A DNA stretch of 64,000 nt from Paracoccus sp. M683 (GTDB lineage: Bacteria > Pseudomonadota > Alphaproteobacteria > Rhodobacterales > Rhodobacteraceae): contig NZ_VKDF01000001.1 of the NCBI RefSeq assembly GCF_007096355.1, positions 128,226-192,225 of the forward strand, written 5' to 3'. Below are positions 7,967 to 15,040 of the stretch, in pieces. Position 1 is the first letter of the stretch; the number at the start of each line of letters is the position of its first letter. The notes under the pieces are model-generated. The model was not told the origin of the DNA and did no database searches. It saw only the letters and a list, made by a program, of their open reading frames with translations. The position numbers and the translations under genes were made by a program.

Positions 7967-9841
7967 TCAGACGCGGATCAGCGCCGGGTCTTCGTTGTCG
8001 TAAAGCCGTTCCAGCAGATCGGCCCGGCGGGTCAGGATCTTGTTGATGTTGAGCGAGCCCTTGTCGGTGACTTCCTGCCCCTCGACCGAGGGCGGCTCGG
8101 CCAGGATCAGCGCACGGGTGATGCGCTTGGCCGATCCGGTGGCGCCCGCGTTCATCGCCCGCAGCGCCGCCTCGATCCGGGCTTTCAGCGCGTCATCGGT
8201 GACCGCGCCGCGTGTGGTGTTGTCATCGGTCGCGGTGCCGGGGACGGGAAAGACGAACAGCCCGACTTCGCCCCGGTCATGGCCGCAGATCACCACGTCC
8301 TGCACAAGCCCCGCCAGGGCCTTCAGCACGGTCATCCGCAGCGCGCCGGCCTGAACCCAAGTGCCGGTGCCCAGCTTGAAATCCTCGGACACGCGGCCAT
8401 CGAAGATCAGCCCCAGGGAGGCATCGTCATTATCGACGAAACGCACCGCATCGCCGGTGATGAAAAATCCTTCCTCATCAAAGGCTTTCGCTGTCCGCTC
8501 GGGATCCTCGAAATAGCCGGGCATGACATTCGGCCCGCGCACGCGGATCTCGCAGCGCATGTCGTCATCCGGGATCAGCTTTAATTCCACCCCCGGCAGC
8601 GGCACGCCGATCACACCGGAACGGCCGATGGGCTCGTGAACCGCCACACAAGAGGGCGCGGTTTCCGTCAGCCCCCAGCTGGACGCCATCATCGGCAGCC
8701 CGCCGCGCACCTCGATCATGGCGCGTTCGATCCGGTCCCAGACATCCTGCGGCAGCGAGGCGCCGGCATAGAAGATCAGGTCGATATCCTTCAGCAACCG
8801 GTGACGCAGGGCTGGATCGGCCTCTAGCGCATCGGCGATCATGACGTAGCCAATGGGCACATTGAAGGCCAGCGTGCCGGGGAATGCCTGACGATTGGCC
8901 AGCGTGGTGGCAAAGCCCTTGCCGGTCGGCTTGCCGCTGTCGATATGCATCGTGCCGCCAAGGGCCAGCGTCATGTTGACGTTGTGATTGCCGCCAAAGA
9001 CATGGTTCCAGGGCAGCCAGTCGGTGATGCGCGGCGGCGCGTCCGACAGATAGGGCATCACCGAATACATCTGCACCTGATTGACGCACAGCATCCGATG
9101 CGTGGTCAGCACGCCCTTGGGGTCGGAACTGGACCCCGAGGTGAACATCATCTTGGCCAGCGTATCCGGCCCGATACCGGCATGGACCCTGTCCAGATCG
9201 GGATGCACCTCATGCGCCAGCAGGTCGGCCATGGGGGTCTGCCCATTGGCACCGTCTGCCGGCCGGGCGGCGACGATCTCGACCCCCGCCAGTTCCGGCA
9301 AAGCCAGTGCGCCGGCATAACGCGCCGCGTCATCGACAAAGGCCATGCGCGGGCGCGTCTTGTTCAGCACATAGGTCAGGCGCGGATAGGCATCGGGGAT
9401 CAGCGAATACTGTTCGGCCAGCGGCACCACCGGCACGCCCACATATTGCGCGGCCAGCGACAGGATCAGGTGATCAACGCCATTGCCGGACATGATGACG
9501 ATGCGGTCATCGGCCCCCATACCGCGCGCCAGCAGCCCCGAGGCCACCCGGCGCACCATCGGCAACAGCTCGCCAAAGGTCACATTGCGCCAGCCCGGCC
9601 CTTCGCGTTCGGCAACGGCGACGCGGCCTGGCGCCTTTTCCGCCCAGATATGCAACCATTCGCCGGTGTTGCGCACATGATCAGGCAGCGGATAGCCCGA
9701 GCGCAGCAGGATGGTGCCATCGGCCCGGTCCTCGCGTTCGACCCGATGCGGCAGATAATGCGTCAGGGTGCGTTCTCTTGCCCATTCGGCACGCTCGCGG
9801 AAGTTCTCGGGCGTGGTTGGCGGCAGTTCGATATGTTCCAT
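7967..9841 (-). CDS. Feruloyl-CoA synthase (hydroxycinnamate-CoA ligase)
   Basis: ATP-dependent acyl-CoA synthetase of 624 residues that would activate ferulate, p-coumarate or caffeate. It belongs to the ANL superfamily: AMP-binding loop MFTSGSSSDPKGV, then TDWLPWNHVFGGNHNVNMTL, FYAGASLPQDVWDRIE, SSWGLTETAPS, FFITGDAVRFVD and DGRVSEDFKLGTGTWV. These segments are diagnostic of the long feruloyl-CoA synthase family rather than plant-type 4CL. The C-terminus DKGSLNINKILTRRADLLERL is also typical. The start MEHIELPPTTPENF at 9841 has GGAGG 6 bases upstream. It is flanked by crotonase and amidohydrolase genes in a tight operon. First intracellular step of the proposed pathway. Confidence 0.93.
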   Translation of the reverse strand: MEHIELPPTTPENFRERAEWARERTLTHYLPHRVEREDRADGTILLRSGYPLPDHVRNTGEWLHIWAEKAPGRVAVAEREGPGWRNVTFGELLPMVRRVASGLLARGMGADDRIVIMSGNGVDHLILSLAAQYVGVPVVPLAEQYSLIPDAYPRLTYVLNKTRPRMAFVDDAARYAGALALPELAGVEIVAARPADGANGQTPMADLLAHEVHPDLDRVHAGIGPDTLAKMMFTSGSSSDPKGVLTTHRMLCVNQVQMYSVMPYLSDAPPRITDWLPWNHVFGGNHNVNMTLALGGTMHIDSGKPTGKGFATTLANRQAFPGTLAFNVPIGYVMIADALEADPALRHRLLKDIDLIFYAGASLPQDVWDRIERAMIEVRGGLPMMASSWGLTETAPSCVAVHEPIGRSGVIGVPLPGVELKLIPDDDMRCEIRVRGPNVMPGYFEDPERTAKAFDEEGFFITGDAVRFVDNDDASLGLIFDGRVSEDFKLGTGTWVQAGALRMTVLKALAGLVQDVVICGHDRGEVGLFVFPVPGTATDDNTTRGAVTDDALKARIEAALRAMNAGATGSAKRITRALILAEPPSVEGQEVTDKGSLNINKILTRRADLLERLYDNEDPALIRV

Positions 9842-9864
9842 CTCGATCCTCCGGTTCTGGCAGG

Positions 9865-10638
9865 TCAGCGGAATACCGGCGCGCGCTTTTCCAGAAAGGC
9901 GCGCAGCCCCTCTTGCGCGTCGGGCGTGGTCTGGACCAGCGCGGCACACAGGCTTTCGGTGAACAGGCCCTCGGCATGGGACATGTCGCTGATGCGGCTT
10001 AGCCCCTGCACCATGAAATAGTTCGACATCGGCGCGTTGCCGGCGATGTCGGCGGCCAGCTTGCGGGCCAGAGGCAGTGCCTCGCCATCGGCCACGCTGT
10101 AATGGGCCAGGCCAAGGCGCACCCCGTCATCGGCATCATACTTGCGGCCGGTCAGCATCATCTCGACCATGCGGTCGGCGCCCAGAATGCGCCCGACCCG
10201 GACCGAGGCACCGCCGCCCACGAAAATACCGCGCCGGCCCTCGGGCAGCTGGAAGATCACCGACGGCTCGGCAATGCGCACATGGGTCGCGGTCGCCAGT
10301 TCCAGCCCGCCGCCGATCACGGCGCCCTGCATGGCGGAAATGGTGATCCGCCCGCCAAACTGGATCATGTCCATGATCTGATGCCACTTGCGCGAATGAT
10401 AAACGCCCTGCTCGGCCGAGCGCTCGACATGTTCTGACAGGTCCAGCCCGGAACAGTAATGCCCGCCCGACCCGGTCAGGATCACCACCCGCACCTGTTC
10501 GGGCAGCGTGGCATAGGCGTTTTCGATGGCGGCGATCAGCCCATCGCTCATGGCGTTGCGCTTGTCGGTGCGGATCATGGTGATGGTGGCGATCTGGCCG
10601 TCCAGTTCGGTGGTCAGATATTTCGCATGTTCGGACAT
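9865..10638 (-). CDS. Crotonase-family enoyl-CoA hydratase acting on cinnamoyl-CoA (inferred)
   Basis: Crotonase-fold protein of 257 residues. Oxyanion-hole segments are HYCSGLDLSEH and MQGAVIGGGLELATATHVRI; the second carries the usual GGG. The region IFQLPEGRRGIFVGGGASVR places a Glu where crotonases have a catalytic acid. Hydroxycinnamoyl-CoA hydratase-lyases carry a conserved Trp-Gly three residues after that Glu (xEINWG); here it is Arg-Gly, which argues against direct vanillin formation. The start at 10638 has AAGGAG 6 bases upstream. It lies between the SDR and ligase genes. Likely hydrates the activated cinnamate so the SDR can oxidise the 3-hydroxyl; unproven. Confidence 0.85.
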   Translation of the reverse strand: MSEHAKYLTTELDGQIATITMIRTDKRNAMSDGLIAAIENAYATLPEQVRVVILTGSGGHYCSGLDLSEHVERSAEQGVYHSRKWHQIMDMIQFGGRITISAMQGAVIGGGLELATATHVRIAEPSVIFQLPEGRRGIFVGGGASVRVGRILGADRMVEMMLTGRKYDADDGVRLGLAHYSVADGEALPLARKLAADIAGNAPMSNYFMVQGLSRISDMSHAEGLFTESLCAALVQTTPDAQEGLRAFLEKRAPVFR

Positions 10639-10658
10639 CGTTGTCTCCTTCAGGACGG

Positions 10659-11423
10659 TCATTTGGGGGCCAGCCGCACGGCGCTGTCGATGCGGATCAC
10701 CTCGCCGTTCAACAGCGGGTTCTGCACGATCTGCTCGACCAGCATGGCAAATTCATTGGGGCGCCCAATCCGCGAGGGAAAGGGAAGCCCGGCTTCCAGC
10801 GCGGTGCGCGCCTCGGGCGGCAGGCCGGCGCTCATGGCGGTTTCGAACAGGCCCGGCGCGATGGCCATCACCCGGATGCCGAACCGCGCCAGTTCGCGCG
10901 CCGCCGGCAAGGTCATCGACACGATGCCGCCCTTGGACGCGGCATAGGCGGCCTGCCCGATCTGGCCATCCTGCCAGGCCACGGATGCGGTGTTGATGAT
11001 CACGCCCCGCGCGCCATCGCCGTCCAGCGGTTCGGCCCCGGCCATGGCACGCGCCGCATGGCTAAGCACGACATAGCTGCCATAGAGGTTCACCCGCAGG
11101 GTGCGTTCAAAGGCTTCCAGCGGCAGCGCGCCATCGCGCGGCAGGATGCGACCCGCCGTGCCGATCCCGGCACAGTTCACCACGATGCGCGGAACACCCA
11201 GTTCGGCCGCGACGCGGGCAAAGGCAGCCTCGACAGCGGCGGGGTCCGACACATCGACGGCGATCCCGATCCCGCCGATCTGATCCGCGACCCGCGCCGC
11301 CGCATCAGCCGACAGGTCCAGCACGGCAACCCGCGCCCCCTGCCGGGCCAGCCGCCGGGCCGTGGCCTCGCCCAGCCCGCTGCCGCCGCCGGTGACCAGT
11401 GCAATCTGTCCCGAAATATCCAT
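10659..11423 (-). CDS. SDR, 3-hydroxyacyl-CoA dehydrogenase type (HSD10-like)
   Basis: NAD(P)-dependent short-chain dehydrogenase of 254 residues. Cofactor motif TGGGSGLGEATA near the N-terminus, VNCAGIGTAG, catalytic Ser in IINTASVAWQDG and YAASKGG with the YxxxK pair are all in place. The C-terminal NPLLNGEVIRIDSAVRLAPK is characteristic of the 17-beta-HSD10/type II 3-hydroxyacyl-CoA dehydrogenase subgroup. The start MDISGQIALV at 11423 is preceded by AAGGGG. The gene is 20 bases upstream of the crotonase gene and 17 downstream of the TRAP permease. In the pathway it would turn 3-hydroxy-3-arylpropionyl-CoA into the beta-keto thioester. Confidence 0.92.
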   Translation of the reverse strand: MDISGQIALVTGGGSGLGEATARRLARQGARVAVLDLSADAAARVADQIGGIGIAVDVSDPAAVEAAFARVAAELGVPRIVVNCAGIGTAGRILPRDGALPLEAFERTLRVNLYGSYVVLSHAARAMAGAEPLDGDGARGVIINTASVAWQDGQIGQAAYAASKGGIVSMTLPAARELARFGIRVMAIAPGLFETAMSAGLPPEARTALEAGLPFPSRIGRPNEFAMLVEQIVQNPLLNGEVIRIDSAVRLAPK

Positions 11424-11440
11424 TTCGTTACCCCTTTTCC

Positions 11441-12721
11441 TTACATGAAGCCGCGCAGGGCCAGCATGGCCGCGACCAGCGCCAGATCGGCCAGAATGAA
11501 CGGCACGATCCCGGCGAAAACCTGTTCCAGCCGCACATAATCCCGCGCGACCGAATGGATGACGAAGACGTTCAACCCGACGGGCGGCGTGATCATCCCG
11601 ATCTCCAGCAGCTTGGCGACCAGCAGGCCGAACCACAGCTTGTCGACGCCATGCTGGGCCAGGATCGGCAGGAACAGCGGCAGCGTCAGCAGCAGCGCAC
11701 CGATCGGTTCCAGGAACATGCCAAGGATCAGATAGATCACGACGATCGCCAGCAGCAGCGCGAATGTGCCCAGCCCCAGCCCCTCGACAAAGCCGCTGAT
11801 CTGCATCGACAGGCCCGACATGGCGACAAGCCGCGTGAACAGGTTGGCGCCGATGGCGATGATGAACAGCGCCCCGCCCGACAAAAGTGTGTCGACCAGA
11901 CTTTCCTTGAACCCCTTCCAGCTGAGCGAGCGCCGCACCAGCCCGATCAGGATGGCAACGAAGCTGCCGAAAGCGCCGGCCTCGGTCGCGGTGAAGAAGC
12001 CGCTGAACAGCCCGCCGAACACCGCTGCGATCAGCAGCAGAACCGGCCAGATCTCGGCCGTCTTTTGCCAGCGATCGCCCATCGTATAGGCTTGGGCGCG
12101 CGGCAGGCTTTCGGGATTGCGCCACCAGACGATCAGCACGGCAGCGATATAGAAGGCCAGCGAGGCAAGCCCCACGAACAGCCCGCCCAGAAACAGCTGG
12201 TTGATCGAGGTCTCGGCCTGGATCCCGTAAAGGATCAGGATGATCGAGGGCGGGATCAGCGCGCCGATCGTGCCCCCTGCTGCCACCGAGCCGGTGGCGA
12301 TGCGCAGGTCATAGCCCTGTCGCGCCATTTCGGGCACCGCGATCCGGCCGATGGCGGCCGAACAGGCGACCGATGACCCCGACACCGCCGCAAAGCCCGA
12401 GGCACCGGCAAGCGAGGCGATGGCCAGCCCGCCGGGCAACCAGCCCCACCAGACGCGGGCGGCCTCGAACAACCCGCGCGTCAGGCCCGAGTGATAGGCG
12501 ATATAGCCCATCAGCAGGAACATCGGGATCGAGGACAGCGTCCAACTGGCCGAGGTGGTATATGGGATCGTCGACAGCATCGACAGCGCCGGTCGCAGGC
12601 CGGCCACGGCCCAGATGCCGACGAATGACACCCCGATCAGCGAGGCCGCAATGGGCACGCGCAGCGCGATCAGCGCCAGAAGCGCGACCAATGCCAGAAT
12701 GCCAATGGTGATCGGTTCCAT
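11441..12721 (-). CDS. TRAP transporter large permease (DctM family), cluster 1
   Basis: Twelve-helix-type membrane subunit (426 residues) of a tripartite ATP-independent periplasmic transporter. Features are the hydrophobic start MEPITIGILALVALLALIAL, the conserved GASGFAAVSGSSVACSAAIG loop, GGTIGALIPPSIILILYG and LVAKLLEIGMITPPVGLNVF. The ATG at 12721 shares one base with the stop of the small permease gene (TGATG), implying translational coupling. A GTG at 12724 is an unlikely earlier start. Located between the transporter genes and the aromatic degradation genes in one operon, so hydroxycinnamate uptake is the likely role; substrate not provable from sequence. Confidence 0.93.
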   Translation of the reverse strand: MEPITIGILALVALLALIALRVPIAASLIGVSFVGIWAVAGLRPALSMLSTIPYTTSASWTLSSIPMFLLMGYIAYHSGLTRGLFEAARVWWGWLPGGLAIASLAGASGFAAVSGSSVACSAAIGRIAVPEMARQGYDLRIATGSVAAGGTIGALIPPSIILILYGIQAETSINQLFLGGLFVGLASLAFYIAAVLIVWWRNPESLPRAQAYTMGDRWQKTAEIWPVLLLIAAVFGGLFSGFFTATEAGAFGSFVAILIGLVRRSLSWKGFKESLVDTLLSGGALFIIAIGANLFTRLVAMSGLSMQISGFVEGLGLGTFALLLAIVVIYLILGMFLEPIGALLLTLPLFLPILAQHGVDKLWFGLLVAKLLEIGMITPPVGLNVFVIHSVARDYVRLEQVFAGIVPFILADLALVAAMLALRGFM

Positions 12722-13260
12722 CACGCCTCCTCCTGCGTGGCCTGAAGCTCTTCCAGCGGATCGTGATCGCCGTCGGTAAAGCGGCCGGTCAGCACCTCAA
12801 AGATGCGGATCAGCATGACGATCAGGGCAAGGCCGAAGGAAAAGGGCGGGATCCAATAGCTGGGCCAGGTCACAAAGCGCATCGTGCCGGCCTCGATATA
12901 GGCGCCGCTGGCCATCTTGCTGAGCGCCTCGTTGGTCGAGCCGTAAAGCATCACCGCCAGCACCGCGGCAAAGACCAGAAAGCCGAACAATTGCACCAGC
13001 CGCAGCGGCGTTCCGGTCAGGTTCTGGGTAAAGATCGTCGCCTCGATATGGCGGCGCTTCAGTTCCGTCAGGGCCAGCGGCAGCAGGCTGACGGCGACCA
13101 TGTAATACTTGCCGACCAGATCGGCGGTGGCGGGAAAGCCTGCGCCAAGAAAGCTGCGCATCAGCACATCAATCACGACCTGCAACATCATCGCGATCAA
13201 CACCAGGCCGCCCATGACCATACTGAACCGCGCAATGGCAGTTTCGATCGGTTTCAGCAT
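12721..13260 (-). CDS. TRAP transporter small permease (DctQ family), cluster 1
   Basis: Four-helix small membrane subunit of 179 residues that pairs with the large permease. Hydrophobic spans include FSMVMGGLVLIAMMLQVVID, a loop with LPLALTELKRRHIEATIF, LVQLFGFLVFAAVLAVMLYG and WIPPFSFGLALIVMLIRIFE. It is longer than typical DctQ (about 160) because of an acidic C-terminal tail. The start at 13260 has GGAGG 5 bases upstream. It overlaps the large permease gene by one base and follows the binding-protein gene after a strong stem-loop. Confidence 0.9.
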   Translation of the reverse strand: MLKPIETAIARFSMVMGGLVLIAMMLQVVIDVLMRSFLGAGFPATADLVGKYYMVAVSLLPLALTELKRRHIEATIFTQNLTGTPLRLVQLFGFLVFAAVLAVMLYGSTNEALSKMASGAYIEAGTMRFVTWPSYWIPPFSFGLALIVMLIRIFEVLTGRFTDGDHDPLEELQATQEEA

Positions 13261-13297
13261 CCGATCCTCCAGAAAATGCGGGGGTTTTTTGGCGAAG

Positions 13298-13325
13298 GGC
13301 ACGCGCCGGTCAGCCGGCGCGTGCC
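13298..13325 (-). terminator. Strong stem-loop between TRAP binding-protein and permease genes
   Basis: A perfect 12-base-pair stem (GGCACGCGCCGG / CCGGCGCGTGCC) with a 4-base loop sits just after the stop of the binding-protein gene and upstream of the small permease gene. On the minus strand it is not followed by a T-run. Such hairpins commonly stabilise the upstream message so the binding protein is made in excess over the permeases; partial termination is the alternative. Confidence 0.7.
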
Positions 13326-13331
13326 TGAAGC

Positions 13332-14435
13332 TTACTGGCCGTAGGTGGCGAAATCGACGCCGGACCAGATTTCCTGCTCACGCAGCGCGCCCAGTTCCTC
13401 GGGGGTCATTTCGGGGGTGATCAGGCCTTCCCATTTCTCGATCAGCGCCGCATAGCGGTCGATCTTGGCCTGGGCATCGGTCACGCCGCGCTGTTCCAGG
13501 ATCGCCGCGGCGCCTGCCAGGCGTTCGGTGTTATAGGCGTCGCGCGCATCCAGAACGGCCTGATCGGGGGTGATGAATTCGACCTCGTCACCGGCCTTGA
13601 CCTCGGCGACCTGCGCGTCAAAACCCGCGACGCCCGCCGCCAGCCCGTATTGCGAGGCCGTTGCCAGCGCATGACGGTCCTGCGCATCCATCCGGTCCCA
13701 CAGCATCTTGCTGGCGGTGGCGACGGCGGCACCGTTGAACACGCCCTCGTTCAGTTCGGTCACATAGTTGATCACGTCGCCAAGCCGGTTGGCGATGATT
13801 TCGTGCGGCGAACTGAAGGTCGCATCCACGACACCCTGGCTGAGGCTTTCGAACAGCTCGCTTGAGGGCATCTGCACCGCGACGCCGCCCATCTTCTCGA
13901 TATAGGCCGCATAGAAGGGCGAACCGCTGCGCACCTTCAGCGCCTTCATATCGGCCAGCGTGCGAACCGGCTTGGTGGTCAGCAACTGATAGATCGGCGT
14001 CGTATCCGAGCCCAGATAGACCTGACCGTTGCGCGTGAACTCGGCCTGACAGGGTTCGCAGGTGACGATATATTCGGTGACGGTGGCGGACACGACCTGC
14101 GCGCTGGACCCCAGCATCGACAGTTCCGAGACCAGCCCGGATTCGGGATATTCGGCAACGAAATAGGGCATCAGCAACGGGCCGAACTCGGTCACGCCAT
14201 CGCGCAGACCGGTCGACATCTCATTCGGGGCGACAAGTCCCGAAGGCGTGTCATGCCCGGTCCAGCGGCCCTCGGTCAGCTCTTCCAGCTTGCTGAAGAT
14301 CGTCGGATAGACATCCTTGGCGGCCGCGTGGTTCGGGCCAAAGGCGCTGGTGGCGCGGATGGTGTCGGCCGAGGCCTGCACCGCCAGCACGGAAATCGAA
14401 CATGCGAACAGGGTCGCGGCAATGCGCGTTGTCAT
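13332..14435 (-). CDS. TRAP transporter solute-binding protein (DctP family), cluster 1
   Basis: Periplasmic binding protein of 367 residues with a signal peptide (MTTRIAATLFACSISVLAVQ) cleaved near ASADTIRATS. Family segments include GLRDGVTEFGPLLMPYF, LKVRSGSPFYAAYIEKMGG and SSELFESLSQGVVDATFSSP. These cover the conserved substrate-binding Arg region and the xGxVDAT motif. AAGGAGG stands 7 bases before the ATG. It is the first transporter gene downstream of the MarR-type regulator. The substrate is inferred from the downstream genes to be a hydroxycinnamate or related aromatic acid; TRAP binding proteins for p-coumarate are known in Rhodopseudomonas. Confidence 0.9.
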   Translation of the reverse strand: MTTRIAATLFACSISVLAVQASADTIRATSAFGPNHAAAKDVYPTIFSKLEELTEGRWTGHDTPSGLVAPNEMSTGLRDGVTEFGPLLMPYFVAEYPESGLVSELSMLGSSAQVVSATVTEYIVTCEPCQAEFTRNGQVYLGSDTTPIYQLLTTKPVRTLADMKALKVRSGSPFYAAYIEKMGGVAVQMPSSELFESLSQGVVDATFSSPHEIIANRLGDVINYVTELNEGVFNGAAVATASKMLWDRMDAQDRHALATASQYGLAAGVAGFDAQVAEVKAGDEVEFITPDQAVLDARDAYNTERLAGAAAILEQRGVTDAQAKIDRYAALIEKWEGLITPEMTPEELGALREQEIWSGVDFATYGQ

Positions 14436-14461
14436 GGGCTTCCTCCTTGGGTCACAAAGCG

Positions 14462-14481
14462 GCCGGATCTCCTCATCCGGC
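14462..14481. terminator. Weak hairpin between MarR-type gene and TRAP genes
   Basis: Inverted repeat GCCGGAT / ATCCGGC with a 6-base loop in the 63-base gap between the regulator and the binding-protein gene. No T-run follows on the minus strand. It could attenuate read-through or simply be a structured spacer. Confidence 0.35.
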
Positions 14482-14498
14482 GCGCCGATGTCTTGCGG

Positions 14499-14975
14499 TC
14501 AGCGCGCCGGCCGTCCCTCCAGCCGTTCCAGCAGGTGCAGGAACTGGGCGCGTTCTTCCTGGTTCAGCCTGCCAAAGATCACCTCTTCGGCAAGATGGGT
14601 CTTTTTCGTCAGGCGGTCGCGCATATGGCGACCGCGCAGGGTCGCCGTCAGCGCGTAACGCCGGCGGTCGGTGGGAACCCGCTTGCGTGAGATCAGCCCG
14701 CGCTGTTCCAGTTCGTCGATGACGACGACAAGGTTCGAGCGTTCGATCTGCAAGGCATCGGACAGTTCGGACTGAACGATGCCGGGATTGTCGATGATGA
14801 TCGACAGGCAGGAAAAGCTGGCGACGCGCAGACCTTCCTCGGCCAGAACGGCATGGGCCCGCGGCTGGATCAGCATATAGGCCCGCTTCAGCCGATAGCC
14901 GATCAGCCCGCCAAGCACCGTATCCTCGATGATCCGCGCGGTGCCATCTTCGGCTTGTTCATCCGGTTGCGACAT
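14499..14975 (-). CDS. MarR-family regulator of the hydroxycinnamate cluster
   Basis: Winged-helix MarR repressor of 158 residues. The DNA-binding part is visible as NPGIVQSELSDALQIERSNL (recognition helix) and VVVIDELEQRGLISRKRVPT plus DRRRYALTAT for the wing. The start at 14975 (MSQPDEQAED) has GAGGGGG 4 bases upstream; an in-frame ATG at 14996 is less well supported. It sits at the head of the catabolic operon, on the same strand, with a large palindrome 31-65 bases upstream. MarR-type regulators of hydroxycinnamate genes (CouR, HcaR, FerR) release DNA on binding the CoA thioester; the same control is inferred here. Confidence 0.9.
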   Translation of the reverse strand: MSQPDEQAEDGTARIIEDTVLGGLIGYRLKRAYMLIQPRAHAVLAEEGLRVASFSCLSIIIDNPGIVQSELSDALQIERSNLVVVIDELEQRGLISRKRVPTDRRRYALTATLRGRHMRDRLTKKTHLAEEVIFGRLNQEERAQFLHLLERLEGRPAR

Positions 14976-15005
14976 GATTCCCCCTCTTCCCGTCATATTG
15001 GTATG

Positions 15006-15040
15006 ATGGATAATAGTTATAGTCAATAACCATTATCCAT
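15006..15040. promoter_or_regulatory. 35-base palindrome: probable operator of the MarR-type regulator
   Basis: An almost perfect inverted repeat: outer arms ATGGATAAT / ATTATCCAT, inner arms GTTAT / ATAAC, one mismatched pair between them and a 5-base centre (AGTCA). It is AT-rich compared with its surroundings. It lies upstream of the regulator gene and includes the TGA stop of the mobA gene at 15023-15025. Autoregulation of the marR gene and control of the downstream transporter/catabolic operon is the simplest reading. Confidence 0.7.
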
